A DNA stretch of 64,000 nt from Desarmillaria ectypa (GCA_030407005.1 JAUDYN010000009.1:1550001-1614000); one strand, 5' to 3'. Positions 44,626 to 57,493 are shown, numbered from the stretch's first letter. Numbers and translations are program-made. The notes: a model not told the origin generated them from the letters alone.

Positions 44626-45005
44626 TGATAAACATACAAGGGAGGACTTGCGTACACGAGGCTAGCATTGATCAAGCATAATCTAAGAAGCATCTCAGGA
44701 CCCAACTGATAGCCAAGGAGAATAAAAAATGTTATGCAGTAGACTACGCAGGAGATGAATAAGCTAAACCAGGTTTTAGTCTGACAAATTAATTTAATCA
44801 TAGCAGCAGGGATAATGGTCATTGCAAGAAAAAGCAACACAAATGCCAGCGCCACGTCTAAGGTGACGAAGAGTGGTACGGCCAATGCTGTAACACCAAT
44901 GTAAGTATGGAGAGCCTTGCAAGAGGACAGAAAGTAAATGCAGACCTCGAGCAATAGCGGTGAGCATCTTGATGCTGAGTGACTAGTGAAAGAGGGACCA
45001 GCCAT
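44626..45005 (-). pseudogene. Multi-pass membrane protein gene interrupted by the retroelement
   Basis: Minus-strand exons encode hydrophobic segments: VALAFVLLFLAMTIIPAAMI, TWFSLFISCVVYCITFFILL, and then GPEMLLRLCLINASLVYASP with PLYVYHC. The G-P-E...LC...QASLIYAAPP-like pattern resembles a family of agaricomycete seven-pass proteins. This is recognition by eye and uncertain. The coding sense stops at the target duplication. Across the element it can resume as SFIISCLS before an exon end near 40740. The element therefore sits inside a coding exon, and this gene is probably dead in this haplotype. The N-terminal exons upstream of 45005 are not clear. Confidence 0.45.
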
Positions 45006-45040
45006 GTGTTTACTACCCGGATACGTGTAGAGAAGCCCAA

Positions 45041-46637
45041 CCGTTGGTCGAACTAGGCTGGCTGCTGGAAGTTGTTCTGGAACAACTTTATAAAGGGCGT
45101 ATAGTAGCTGAGATCAGTGTTGATCATGTCCTAGCGCTAGTGAATCGATGGATAATAAAACTTGGCACTGGCAAGGTTCTGAAATCGCATGTCGAAGCTT
45201 GATGGAGGTGCAGGGCATATACGATATTTCCACCCAACCTGGAGGACACAATATCATTAACGGCCTTGATGTTCCATTGCATGGGTCGACATTTTTGGAG
45301 GCAGCAATAATGATAAAAGCATCTCAACCCAAGCACCATAGTATCAATGAGAAATGGAAAAATACACTTTACGACATTGTCATTTTATACAGACAGTCAC
45401 AGAGGAGATGTAATTGGGGTAGAATAAGAAAAAATATGTCACGAAAGAGAAAACTGGAAGATCAGTTGCCTAGCGCAGCTTGACAGAGTGTTTCTGAATC
45501 ATAGATTATTCGAGTTTTTTGATTCGTCGGACAGATGCACTATACTTTTGTGTTAGGAGTTGTTGAGCTGACAATGCAAGAAAAGTTCCGCAGAGCAGAG
45601 TCTCTAGGGCTCCTTGAGAAAACTCTAGCCGCATCACTTAGATGTGCCTGTTTTGTGAGTACCTTGAGTCTTGAGGCAAGGTGGACAGAATTATACTGTG
45701 GGAGGATGCTATAATTGGCGAATAATCAAAATATTATAGCAGACACAGCATGGAATAGCACAACTCTATGCAGAAAGAAGGTTTGAAGGCAACAAGTCGA
45801 AGTCAAGTCGAAGATAAGCCAAAGTAAAGTTTCAACCAGGATCACTGGCCCGGAGAGTTCATTTTAGTATGGCGTCACGTGATTCATGACCGGCGGCATG
45901 ATGCATGCTTCCGACGCATACTACTATTAGGCGTCCGACAGAGGCCTTGACAAGCAAGGTAATCAGGCGCTACTGAGATTAATAAGGTGTCTTGCATAAG
46001 GTACCGCCCTTCTTTCTCAACTATGACACAATCTCATCTCATTCAATTGATAGATAGTGAGGGTTTCCAAGCTTCTAACAAGCAACTAACTCAAAAGTCA
46101 ATTTGTTGCTATTACTAGTGGTAAGCCTGAAGCTCGGTGCTGATTGAGGTGCTTTGCAGCACATATTTTTATTTTCCGGCATCCAGACTGAAATTCCTCC
46201 CAAACCATTGGTCACGCGCAACGAGGGCCTGTCCGAAAACAAACAGTTCCAAAATTGGATAAATGGAGGGAGAGAGTTTCAGGACGATTCCCCAGTCAAG
46301 CCTCCGGGGGTTGCATAAACCTTCCCATTATCCCAGAACACTGCCTAATTGCATCGTGAACAGAAGGATAGGCATAACACAAGGGTAAGGGCCGAACCAA
46401 ATCTGGCAGTCATGTCATCCACTAATCCACTTTGAATGAGATGTTACCCACGTCCCGTTAAGCGCGTAAGGCATACAATGAGAGGGTAACATAATGATTG
46501 CACAAGGGAGCCGCAACATATAGTATTCGGTGTATCAAGATGTAGGTAATAGCATCTAGATGGGTCTATGAATTATATACATCGACGAAGATATGCAACT
46601 CCAGAGCAAAGCAACAGAAATCAGGGTATCCGAAAAG
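45041..46637. other. Intergenic
   Basis: This lies upstream of the interrupted membrane-protein gene and downstream of the TRK transporter. A plus-strand frame at 45148-45483 (111 codons) begins MDNKTWHWQGSEIACRSLME and has no recognised domain; I cannot exclude a small gene. Around 45790-45840 there are short AAGTCGAAG repeats. No RNA gene is seen. Confidence 0.4.
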
Positions 46638-49600
46638 CTATGACACATCACGAGGGGTAACGGTAATCTCTTCCACCGTTTCCAAGCTATTATCTATCTC
46701 CTTCTCTGCATTCCTACCTTTTGTCACGAGCTCACGGGGAAGCTTTACCGCCCGGTCAATAGCCACAGGCAGACCGCGATGTCGTCCACGTACCCTAATG
46801 GCACGATATCAGTGACCTCCCATCAAAGCCCGCAATGGGGATACGCACATCACCACGATAATGACCAGCTTCGACAGCGGCTTCATCGCACCAACGAATG
46901 ACATATTATCCTGTATTCAGTATCAACACTGCATCATAATCGAAACTGATGACGAGAATATACCGAAGGGAACCCAAGACTCAGCCCGATTCCACCGAAT
47001 GCAGAGACTAGCTCGAAAAGCACTCGGAACAGATCGAACCACTTCTTATTATCGTCCATGATGTTTCCTCGCTCAATAATGGCAACAAGGAGTACACCCC
47101 AGACCATCCACCAGATATCTGTGCACACCGATGAGATATCCCTCTTCAGGATCGGATTCAGAAGCAGACTTACCATCAGACATCTGTCTACGCAAGTGCC
47201 ACCCTAGATACCTCGCCACACGCTGTCGGGGCTCTCTGTCTTTGGGATCTCCCAATTCTTTGTCTTTCTCTTCAAACTCCTCCTCAAACTCATCATCCAG
47301 TGGCGGGGCTTCAAAAACACCAAGCGATCCTTCTTCATATCTGACGTCGGGAAATTAGAAGTACACTCATCGAGCTGACCTGACACCTAACACCTACGTA
47401 TTGGTCGAACGAATACTCATTGCGACCTAAGAAGGGGGGTTCTCAGAATCTACAATGTCAAACCGGACGGAAGGCCTTACAGGGTACACCTAAAACACAG
47501 TCAGATAGGCAGAACAAGACAGGCAGAACGACGTAGAAAAACGTACCGCAATGTACATCATTACCACATATAAGAACCTACGGGACGTCCATTTCAGAAT
47601 ATGATCGTGTAATTACAGGTGAAACGCACTGAAGGGCAGGGGCAATTGAAGCTAAAGGGACGATCGAAAATCCGGACGCACGCACAGCCAGTCCCTGGAA
47701 TAAGCCCGATACGATCTTATCCCCAGTCGACATAGCCTCATAAAACTCCAATCCGATATCTGAACGGTCATCAGAACAAGTGAAGGGAAATGTGAGACAG
47801 CCCGATCGCACTGAACACCTCAAACCCGACCCATTCCACGACACTATCGTGAAAAGGATGTCAGCAAATGGAGCTTGCGCCAGACAAAAGGAAGCGAGTA
47901 ACCTCATCAGGAGCAGAACGGTCACCAAAAACCAAGTTTGATGACGGGGAAATCTAAGTGGAGATATTAGGAGGACTGCTCCTGCTCAAGCACCAAGAAG
48001 CGCGTTCATACAAGTAAAAATAGCACCTGTCATCAAAGTTAGCTATGTATACTTATACCGTTGAAGACCGGTTTACCGTCGAGGGTGATGAAGAAGGAAG
48101 TCCAATGCTTTATCCAGATCTGATTCTGGTTCGGTAAATTTTGAACATATCCATCTGGGAGACCATTCGTTTAGTGTCCGTGGATAAAGAAAGACATAAA
48201 TACTTGCATTATGAAGCGCAGACTTGTAGGGTATACATAAGGAATCGCCAACAAGTCATTGTTTTTAACCTCTGGAACTCACAATATAGGCTGCAGACAA
48301 TACTAGGCAGTCAGTGCATAGTTATCGACAAAGGTATGCGAACACACCAGGGCATGATTTCCTGCTAAGATGACAAACCCCAAGGGAACTGTATATTTCC
48401 GTTTCTCGTAAGAGCAGCCAATTGCACAGAAATGGAAAGCTCACAAATCATGAGATACGCAGTCTGGAAAGGAACCATCCCTCTGAAAAGGTGCAGTCAG
48501 CACGCGAGGCATACATGTATGCGGCTCTACTCACAGATCAACCAAGGATAGACCGCCCCCGGTGTAGGCCCCCATAACTTGGAAGAGCGAGAACCTAGAA
48601 GATTCACATCAACATGAAGTGTAATTTACGCATGGCTTCCATACCATGGCTTCTTGACGAGACGGGGCTGCGCCTCAAACACACTGTCATAACTCGAAGA
48701 AGTCGATAACCAGGGTGCGAATATGAGATAAGTGATAATCTGGGTTGCAATAAAGTACTAAATGGAGGTCAAAAGGGTTCTTCTGATGTGTGCCGATGTA
48801 CGCACCGTGGGCACGAGATAACTGAGAACCCTCAGCGCCCGATATTCGGCGCCTCCAATCATCTCCAGCTGTTCGTCCGTTAATGTCTCTGTGTAAAAGT
48901 TTGAATTCCGCCCCACGTCTAGGTTGAAATCAAGCCACTTGGTCTTGCTAGCCTCCAAAGTAGACGTGTACGGCATAGTCATCTTGCGTTGGAGCGTCCG
49001 ATATGTGCCGGGAGCAGAGCGTTTGAACAGTTTCTTGAAAATCTGTACGGGTCCAGGCACGTCACTCCATAATTCGTGCGTATTTCCAGGTGCATCCCGG
49101 TTAGTTAGCGCTGTCATGCTCCTTGGCGGGAATGGGACACCAGTGCGGGCGGCACTCATCCTTCTCTGGCGCATGGATGGCGTCATTGAAATCGTGAGGT
49201 CGAAGTCTACGCCTCGGCGGGCCGAGGTATGACTCTGGACGGGCGAAAGGTGCAGGGAGGCTATGCGGGGCGATGAGGTGAATGTGTGAACATCGGAAAG
49301 CACGTTATCACCATCGTCCTCCTCGCTTCTTCGTCTGTTCACGAACGTCGATGCCATCTCGTCGGTGTTGGTTGCTGGGGACATGGTCGCCACTGACGTC
49401 GGGTGATGGAAATTGAGTTGTGGGGCGTATTTACCGTTTACCGGGATAACATCGCGAGGCCTAAAGGCGGCGATGGGGGACGAAATGGACGCAAGGAAAG
49501 CCTTCCGCGTAGGAAAAAGCTTCAACCGTTCGGGGAGATTTTCACAGTGTGTTCGGAAATAGTGTCTGCAATGGCGTCAGGTAAATAGTACGGCGGGAGA

Positions 49601-49989
49601 GCTCACTCACTTTCGCACCAGCACCATGATCCACGATACCGTCGTGATATCGCCCTTTATCCATCAGTAATTTATTGCTACACGTAGACGTACTCACTCA
49701 CCACCATCATCAGTAAATAGAGCATGACCTGCTGCCACACGGTCGCCGTCGACAAATTCACCGTCGATAACCCAGTCACTGTCATTGCGGAGTAGCATAG
49801 AAAGAGCGAATCTAGGTAGCTGATATGGAACCTGCCATTACATGCATAGAGGATTCCTGAGGATATGAGCGGAATGAAGATGAAGGCCGCCAAATGAATG
49901 CGATAGAAGGTTAACTCGATGCTCCGGATAGATGCGATGAGGTTCTTCAGCTTGAAAGATTCTTTTATTTTCGTCCGAGTCCCATCCAT
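46638..49989 (-). CDS. TRK-family potassium transporter
   Basis: This is a plasma-membrane K+ uptake system. The N-terminal exon has SIELTFYRIHLAAFIFIPLI, then YACNGRFHISYLDSLFLCYS and AMTVTGLSTVNLSTATVWQQ (first pore loop). The long hydrophilic exon (49525-48758) is the large cytoplasmic loop typical of fungal TRK, with NTHELWSDVPGP and NLDVGRNSNFYTETLTDEQL. Later exons have ITYLIFAPWL, FSLFQVMGAYTGGGLSLVDL (pore-loop signature), LAGNHAL, FYEAMSTGDKIVSGLFQGLA with VRASGFSIV, a short acidic loop (EEFEEEFEEKDKELGDPKDR), WMVWGVLLVAIIERGNI, FELVSAFGGIGLSLGFPS and the ending RGRHRGLPVAIDRAVKLPRE. The stop is at 46638. The start MDGTRTKIKESF at 49989 is my choice; an in-frame ATG also lies at 50034. 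It appears intact. Confidence 0.9.
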
Positions 49990-50034
49990 GGTCGATGTAG
50001 TCGATACCGATATCGCTGTCGCCGTCAGTACCAA

Positions 50035-50317
50035 GTTAAGTACTGTATATCGCTCATCAACGCAACATTCCGAAACGAGAAAGTGCTAAATACTGACCCT
50101 GCGGTTCCAGTACTCTCGTAAAGCGGGTATACGCGGTGACGATAACAGTGTAAGCTTCGCGTGAAGGTAGGCTCTACAGGTTAGAAAGGGAAATGCATAG
50201 GCTGCGCGTGGTGGTGGACGGAAGGACAAAACGTGGAGAGAAGTTATGATCGCCGACCATCGCAAATAAATAATTTCAATTATAATATAGGAGATACTAT
50301 CTAGGTATGTATTATAT
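50035..50317. other. Intergenic
   Basis: This is a short gap upstream of the TRK gene and downstream of the citrate carrier, both on the minus strand. AT-rich sequence near 50265-50320 could hold the carrier's 3' end signals. Nothing else is seen. Confidence 0.4.
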
Positions 50318-51628
50318 TCATGGGCTTCTACCACCAAGAGTCTTGATAATATTCTCATATACAGTAAATACGATACCGCCACTCATCTGTATGGCCTTAG
50401 TTACGTTCAAATAGAGCATACTGATATCACTTACCACCAGCCGAGCCAGCCTTGGTGTAGTCCCGGTCCAGAACCTCAGGATGCCCTCTTCTGTAAATAT
50501 CCGATACGCGCAATGGGCAAAATTGCGATACTGCGAACGCGCTTCTAATGACTGCATACGAGTCTTGATGACGCTGGTCCAGAATGAATATTTCAATGAA
50601 AAGGCCAGTAAGAAGCACCTACTCCAGAGGCATAGTAGTGTAGACCGTTACTAGCCCGGCAATGGCACCGATGCCAAAGGTAATGGTACTAGGTAATGTT
50701 TGTCCGGGACGAGCTGCCCCTTGGACAAACTGCTTCAGCGTCGAATACGTCGTAAAGCGAACAGCAGAGTTGGCGCCTTGCCGCATCATCTACACACAGT
50801 GTTATCCTCGTGTCGCAGCACGGACCAGTCGTACTCACTGTCGGCCATAGTCCACGATATATGCCCGTGATCCCCTCTTGCCGCACTATGGATATTGTTC
50901 CATGCACGAGACCGCGGTATTGCGGATTTGGTCGATTAGCATCATCTATGAGCTTCGTTCTAGAGCCTTTTATAAGAATACGGTGGACAATATGGCGGAA
51001 AACCTCACTTGATGGTTTCTGATGGTGTCACAGCAAATATAGCCTCCATCATACCAGCACCCAGACCCGCTATAGCAGACTACATCAGCGTACACCACAG
51101 CGTTGAGGCGCGACAGGCCATACCAACAAGACTCCGTGGAGCGCTCACTTTGCCCTCCAATCAATATGAGATGTAACGATATTGACGACAGAACTAGGCC
51201 ATACCTGAGGGTCTGCCAGTTTTTGCTTGAAATGATCATAACTCACGAACCGCACTCCGGCCTTGGTAGCATTGCCGACGACCAGTGCTGAACATCCAGA
51301 GTACAGACCGGCGATGCCCTTGTTCTTCAGAGTCTCTTTAATTATCGCTATCGGTCCTTGTTTCTGCAGCAGATGTCATTAGGGCGCCGTGAAAGAGTGA
51401 CAATAACGCACCTTTCCACCGAACTGCGACCGTGTTTTGACAAATTCTGTGGGGTATGTGATAGAACTTTTCATCGTAAGGAATCGAAATATATCATCTG
51501 AGGACGACATACGCCTCAATGGCGCCAGCCGACGCGCCTGCGATTCTGCTGCAAGTCAGTACTTGAAAAACCTAACAAAGACGCATCACATACAGCGAAT
51601 GGATTGGTTTCTCTTTCTGGAACACCAT
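50318..51628 (-). CDS. Mitochondrial tricarboxylate (citrate) carrier, SLC25 family
   Basis: This exchanges citrate for malate or other carboxylates across the inner mitochondrial membrane. The first exon MVFQKEKPIHSL is followed by IAGASAGAIEA, then YPTEFVKTRSQFGGKGPIAI, NKGIAGLYSGCSALVVGNAT, KAGVRFVSYDHFKQKLAD, GLGAGMMEAIFAVTPSETIK, ISIVRQEGITGIYRGLWPT, GANSAVRFTTYSTLKQFVQG, TMPLDVIKTRMQSLE, and GILRFWTGTTPRLARLVVSG up to GGRSP. All three P-x-[DE]-x-x-K repeats are visible (PTEFVK, PSETIK, and PLDVIK completed across an intron). The order and the AGVRF / NSAVRF and PRLARLV segments identify the citrate carrier subgroup. It appears intact. Confidence 0.9.
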
Positions 51629-52502
51629 ATCTAGCTGGAAGAACAGTATTGGGAGCGCAAGCCAGACGATACGCCGAATGAAATGGCGGTAGAAAGCGGG
51701 ATAACGGCAGGAGAAAGACAGGTGGCGGTGCTGTATACTTTAGAGCTGCTTGCATCACCTTGGCACGAGGCCGAGTTGCCGCCCAAGGTTGACCTTGTAC
51801 CGCGACTTGATCGCGAGCGCCGACTTAAGCCAGGCAATCCCAAAAATCCACCCATCTTCCATCAGGTGCATATTTAAGTATGCCTCACGACTTCAAGGCA
51901 AAGTACTTTGTTATGTTCGAGTCGTGTGCTCTGAATTCCAGGTATCGTCTAGAACCAGCTAGTATTCTGACACGAGGAAAATATCATTTTTCTGCGCCTG
52001 GACAAGGCCTGACAAGTCCACGGTGATCTACCATGTAGATAGCGCATGTAAACTAGTAAAGGACATCTATCAACGCGCTTAATGAACCCACCGCTTTTGG
52101 ATGTTGTCGGCGAAGAAGTGGCGGCGAGAATTGTAGGCGACGTGATATCAAAGACCTGTTTTAAAATAAACGCCTCTTGATTAGGAACTTTTTGGTGCTG
52201 AGGGGCTAAAACTGTATCTGTCCACCAGTGATACCGGCCTCTCGTCTATTGTGGCGGTACTATTCGCTCACTCGGCCGAAATGGAATCGATATGTCCTTC
52301 TGTTATCTTACAGTATTTCTTACCGAGCTACTGTGAAGATAAGAGGAACAGTTCGCGTGGGCATTTCGTAGACGGGTGCCAAGCCTGCCAACTAAAAGTT
52401 GTCCACAGCGTGCCGCTCCGTTTTCAGCTCATAATACGCACCCACATGCACCATTTCTAGACGATTGAAAAGGCTTTCTTGCTCCCCAGCTTTTGGGCAC
52501 AC
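51629..52502. other. Divergent intergenic region
   Basis: This is the shared upstream region of the citrate carrier and the DUF6593-like gene. The frames 51516-51758, 51631-51855 and 52251-52460 show no domain. No repeats were noticed. Confidence 0.4.
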
Positions 52503-53184
52503 ATGGAAGGGACCACCCTTAAATTTACCTTCACCACCAACAGCGTCCGCACCACCACCGTCGCCGTAGGTAAAGACCGCATCTTCTACGAGATCGTCAC
52601 CCGTTTCTGGCACCCTACCCTGACAAAGATAAACATCCTGAACCCAGACACGCGCACACTGAAGACCGTCGCAGAGGTGCAGAAATCATATAGTGGCAAG
52701 CACCGCGTTCGGTTCTTGACAGGCAAATACATGGGCGAATGGATCTCTTCCGACAAATTTCTCAAAGTAGAGAAAACGAAAGTGTAAGCAGACAGTATCG
52801 GAGGCCGTCGTGAGACTGATATTTCTTAACAGTGGAGGATCTTTTGTTGTCGAGGGCGTCGAGTATCGCTGGAAAACACATAATCGGAGGCTTCAGGTGA
52901 ACAGAATATCTTTAGCTCCCTCCATACCTTTTTTTTTTGACTTACGACTGCTCGTGATGCTCTCTAGTTGGTGCGCAGTGATGATGAAACAAAGACACCA
53001 TTGGCTGTCTATCGACCCTATCGACGTACATCGCTGGAAGTGGATCTCGAACTTAAAAGCTTTATGGACAGATTGATCGGTGAGTCGCACCCAGTTTCCT
53101 AGTTCTGATAGCTCATCGAGGCATACAGTAAGTTATATCCTTGTCGAAAGACGCCGCAGGACACTCCGTAAAGATGTACTATGA
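52503..53184 (+). CDS. DUF6593-like protein
   Basis: Exon 1 reads MEGTTLKFTFTTNSVRTTTV to KYMGEWISSDKFLKVEKTKV. The next exons give GGSFVVEGVEYRWKTHNRRL, then LVRSDDETKTPLAVYRPYRR with TSLEVDLELKSFMDRLI, and finally VSYILVERRRRTLRKDVL with stop at 53182-53184. The pattern of a beta-rich domain with G-x-x-Y-x-W-K followed by KTPLAVYRP and a C-terminal hydrophobic YILVERRRR end is that of agaricomycete DUF6593 proteins. Their function is unknown. An in-frame ATG 24 bases upstream is also possible. Splice junctions are GT-AG and keep frame throughout, so the gene looks functional. Confidence 0.65.
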
Positions 53185-54672
53185 AATGTATAGTTGTCTT
53201 CTGTTATATGGCGCAAGCTAATGGATCCTACATACATGAAGGAAAAGTTCTATTAGAGAACTTTCTTCGGAGACAGCGGCTTCTCTTCATTTAGTGCAAG
53301 GACTTGAACGGCGTCCACGCAGCCGAGTTAGTGCCAACTGCGCCTGCTCGTTGAAGAAAAGGAAACTGATGTGAGTATTACGGACTAATGGGTCTACTGG
53401 TGCACCGTGCACGTATCCTCGTATTACTCCGCGGAATCGCGAGCCGCATTGGATGCTAACCCGTCTCTCCCGTAGGCGCTCAAGCCAGAACATACCGACT
53501 GCAGGAGCATCATGTAGTGTCGAGTAATGGTGCCGTCCTCATCCTCTTCAACGAGCAGATCAAGCCACCTCAAAGGCGCGTTTATCCCAATCTTCAGACA
53601 GATGCCACGTCTAAAGGGGGATTCCAAGCCGAAAAAGAAGATTTCATGAAGAATCTCCATGGGTACACGCCGTACACAACCGAGAATAGATCTTTTCTCC
53701 GTAATGAAAATCTTGACTTTCTGAGATATCTCATTCTGCAGTTTTAAGGGTTCATCAGTCGCGCAAGTTGCTCTCTAACAGCTAGCCGTCGCTGCATCAT
53801 TATCGATTGCTCGTAGTGCAGCTGCGAGATAAAGTGGCTTGCTTCGGCTATCACTGCGTGGACGACATTAACCTCTCCGGGAAGAGGCACGTCATTCATC
53901 TAAGAAAAATGCATAAGCAAAGTAGTTTCGGTAAAGATGGATTTCAATCCTCGAAGAGAAATTTAGCCTAGCACATTGTGATTTAGACACATCCAGCGCA
54001 CGGTGACCATATAGCTATACCTGAGATCCCTAGGAATACAGTTCTTATTAAGGCTAGAGGGACAGAGTGATTCAACGCTAGAAAATGGAGAATACTTTCA
54101 GAAGGGAAATCGAAAAATCGTCACCTATGGAAGTGGCTTGCTACGGAAATTTCCGACACGCTTGTTCCCTTTCACCACTCTTTGAAGTTTACTGTTCGTC
54201 TTGCAAAGTTGTCGCGGTGCTTCCATAGCCCTTATTCCTCATATATGCATTTTGCCGTACAATCAATTGCAAAATGCTCAGAGGCTCACCCTGAGCTAGA
54301 TGTCAAACCCGAATGGGCACAAGGGCTGCGACGTTTCCACCAGCTCTTTTGTTCAAGCCAGGGCTCAGGACTACTTAATGCGTGTTTTATTTTCCTTGAC
54401 TGTTAGTATTTGGTATAATAGCCCCCTAGCAACTGTCTAGGCTCATATGAACGGATGAACGGATGAAAAGGAAACATTGTCCCTTTGTTATGGGCTATTC
54501 TCGTTGTAGGGGCTTGACAAGAGGATGCTTGTGTTGCCACTGCAGCATTCATTCCTGTTTTCGACTTTAAAACCGTGCAACCTAGACGCACCAAACCCCT
54601 CGCCATTACCGTTGAATTGGCACGGTGTGTTTCTTTCCTCCCATACCGAATACGATTAACAAGCTTCATCAG
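53185..54672. other. Intergenic with a possible orphan exon
   Basis: A plus-strand exon-like frame preceded by a CCCGTAG acceptor (about 53477) reads AQARTYRLQEHHVVSSNGAV, then LFNEQIKPPQRRVYPNLQTD and FMKNLHGYTPYTTENRSFLR, stopping at 53747. It looks protein-like, but I find no start or partner exon. The remainder (53750-54670) holds nothing I recognise. Confidence 0.4.
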
Positions 54673-55620
54673 ATGACCACCCCTACGCAACCCACCGAAA
54701 GCCAACCACTTGGTGACGCGCCAGAGCTCCTTCCTGTGAAGGACATTGATGGCATGGAGCCCTATGCCTCATTCTCCCAGAGAATACCCTATGCCATTTC
54801 CCAGGAACGCGAGGACGGTGACCCTATCCGTGTCATCCGGGACCCCCGCGGCTCGCCTTTTATATCTTGGAAAATGGCGCAGATTGTCGTCTCTGTCCTC
54901 CAAAACCTTCCGACCACTCTCGAAGTCGAGACAGCGCGCGACTGGATCATCAATCATTTTCAGCTTCGCGAAGAGTCCACCCAAGATCCCGATCATATCG
55001 TTTTGCTCACTAACGGGTCCGTGCTCTGCTACCGCCACGAACCCAGCGCCAAATGGGCGCCCGTCACGCGTCTTGACGCAATTGGGAAAGCGAACTACGT
55101 TGCTCACAATGACGCCGGTCATGACTATTCGAAAAAAGAGGCTGCATTCGTCATAGTGGGCTCGACCATTAGCGCGCACGACCTGCAGATATATTCCATC
55201 CTGGACTTTTCTCGGCACTGCCCGACATGCAAAAAGAATGCGAAAGAGAAATATCATCCTTCAATCCGGAATCCGATAGTCGCAGTCCCGGCGGGGGGCA
55301 GCCGACTTATACAACGACAACGGATGTTGTCGGTAGGGAAGGATGATGCTGGCGAGGATGCCGACTTCCATAAAAGAAGCAAGGCCATCTACCAAGAACC
55401 CTCTGTTCCGCTTTCTTCCCAGTCTTCCCTAGCTTTCATCGCATCTGATGTAGCTTCAGAAACTGCCGTGTCGGATACTGGGAATAGAGACGGCTATTTC
55501 GACATGGCGCCACCAACAACTCTAGATGAGGATGATGATGTGCCGGCCAGTCAGGCTATGCTGGAAATCGAGAACAGCGGGTATGAAGGGAGGGACAACG
55601 ACCCACCAAGTGACGATTAG
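54673..55620 (+). CDS. Unknown 315-residue intronless protein
   Basis: This is a single exon from MTTPTQPTESQPLGDAPELL to the stop at 55618-55620. The N-terminal two thirds look folded, with SWKMAQIVVSVLQNLPTTLE, DWIINHFQLREESTQDPDHI and VLLTNGSVLCYRHEPSAKWA. A CPTCKKNAKEKYHPS pair of cysteines lies around residue 190. The last third is Ser/Asp-rich and probably disordered. I do not recognise the family. An alternative start 48 bases upstream is in frame but adds a poor N-terminus. Absence of introns is unusual among its neighbours and could indicate retroposition or simply a short conserved fungal gene. Confidence 0.6.
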   Translation: MTTPTQPTESQPLGDAPELLPVKDIDGMEPYASFSQRIPYAISQEREDGDPIRVIRDPRGSPFISWKMAQIVVSVLQNLPTTLEVETARDWIINHFQLREESTQDPDHIVLLTNGSVLCYRHEPSAKWAPVTRLDAIGKANYVAHNDAGHDYSKKEAAFVIVGSTISAHDLQIYSILDFSRHCPTCKKNAKEKYHPSIRNPIVAVPAGGSRLIQRQRMLSVGKDDAGEDADFHKRSKAIYQEPSVPLSSQSSLAFIASDVASETAVSDTGNRDGYFDMAPPTTLDEDDDVPASQAMLEIENSGYEGRDNDPPSDD

Positions 55621-56011
55621 TGTTCGATATGATATCTGAACAGAAACCCTTACCATGTTCTCAAATACTGCATGTTTTTTTATGTTTTATACATAATAGT
55701 CTACGTCAAAAATCCGACGTTCATTTCCAAGCGCACAGACCCAAGCGTCAAGGGCAAACAACTTTGTCCACAGGTATGTGATCGGTCGATAAAACAAAAT
55801 ATGGGCGTTAGATCCCCCAGAGGAGGGCCACCTTCCCGGAGGCTGGGACAGAAGAGAAAAGTGCGTGCTCCCCAATCCACCGTAGGGACCCCAGGCCATG
55901 GAGGCTGTTGCGAGGGATCTAGGCAGTAGGCAGAAGGGGTCTGGCTTTCGAGCGTCGGGGAATTATTTGGCCTCAGGCTAGCCATAGATGGGAAATTGAT
56001 GGTCCTCAATC
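55621..56011. other. Intergenic
   Basis: This is the 3' flank of the unknown protein and the 3' side of a minus-strand kinase fragment. No gene was recognised. Confidence 0.4.
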
Positions 56012-56527
56012 TCAATAAGGTGCTGTTTGAAGCTCTCCCCGTCTGTCTCTAGGTTCCGGATACTTTCGAAAAGTGACCACTGTACTTATTTTGCCATCGG
56101 TCGTGGCATCATGAGCAATCCAGACATCCTTCAGAGCATAATACTTATCCTCTAGGTCACCAACACGATGAACCTTCCACACCCAACCGTCACGGCTGAT
56201 CAGACTGGCGCGGGGAGGACTTGGAGTGTCCATTGTTCGATATACTTGGCCGCCAATGTAGCAACCATACCGGATCGCGTATTGAACCACAGTCTTAGCA
56301 GACTCTTGAATCGGTATCGCAACACGTTGGATGGTTGGGTCAAAACCAAGATCTTGCAAGGAGGTGAAGGCAGGGATACAATATAGTGTATGAGAGGTCG
56401 TGAATTCTAAAGGACGGTTAGCGCTGCGAACACAACCGATAATACACACGTAAGACATACGCACCGAGATGAATTTGAAAGCACGCGTGACAAAAACATG
56501 AGATCTTGAAAAAAACCAGAACCTCAT
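56012..56527 (-). pseudogene. Kinase N-lobe fragment
   Basis: The frame includes FTSLQDLGFDPTIQRVAIPI, DGWVWKVHRVGDLEDKYYAL and KDVWIAHDATTDGKI. W-K-V...Y-x-L-K-D-V-W is the ATP-binding-lysine strand of fungal FunK1-like kinases. The frame ends after HDATTDGKISTVV with no catalytic loop following on this strand, so only the N-terminal part survives. The start is unclear; the first 40 residues look non-coding. It is not closely similar to the kinase in the palindrome. Confidence 0.5.
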
Positions 56528-57493
56528 CGATGTGTTGCCGACGATGGTGCCATGGATGAATCTACGGCAAGGGTCGGAATGTAGTGTTTGTACGGCATTG
56601 CCCAGAATATTCCTGACGTTCTAACGCTGTGCTGTCATTCGAAGAAAGAATTTGAGAACCGAGGGTAAATCACGCTATGTAGATCCCGCATACGATTTCT
56701 CATCGTGTATTATTCAATAGTCGCGAGATCACAGGCCATCAAATCCTACTTGACCATAGGTTTCGAGGTCATTATAGAACAAGATGCTCCTTACGCCGGC
56801 GTTATGTAGTTGGCTACCCAACTTGATGGTGCTAGTCGTCGCAGCACGGGTGTTCCTTGACGGGTGCAGTCTCGTGTACCAATCTGACCTGAAGCCATCA
56901 ATTTTTTCTCCGTAAATATGGTGGGTATCGTCTGCAAAAAAAATTAAAAAAAATAAAACACAAGCTGCGTCAATGACATCCTTTCAGATATCCTGCATGG
57001 GCTGAAAAGTTGCGCTTTCATTTACCTCACTTTCCGAAGGCGCCCTTGGAAAACATCTACGCCACCCATTCAATAACGATTCGCACTTCACGAGTTCCTC
57101 GCTCCTCGAAAACTTTATCGACGTCCTTTACATCCACCTGGGAAAGCGGAGATTCCTGTTAGAATTGAACCGAAAGTTAAAGAATGGCAGTCGGAGACGG
57201 GTATTTTATGATAGTACAACGTATTTTCGTGAGGCCTGTTCTCATTACTGCTGGCCATCCTTAGAGTCGTATCGATATTGCGGAAATCAGAAGAATTGTT
57301 GGCAGCAGGACCCCGAGGGTGTCACCGCCCAGTGACGATTATGACGTAATTATGTCACGAACGTATTACTTTGAACACTACTCCATCTACCATGACAATG
57401 ATTATCATGTCGCCATCCCTGGCAACGACGACCTGAAGCGCTCCTGAACTGACATTTTCAACTTCAAATTTTATTCCCGATTTTCGAGTCGAC
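56528..57493. other. Gene-poor stretch
   Basis: It contains a short A-rich stretch near 56935-56960 and no recognised coding sense. It separates two decayed kinase pieces on opposite strands. Confidence 0.4.
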
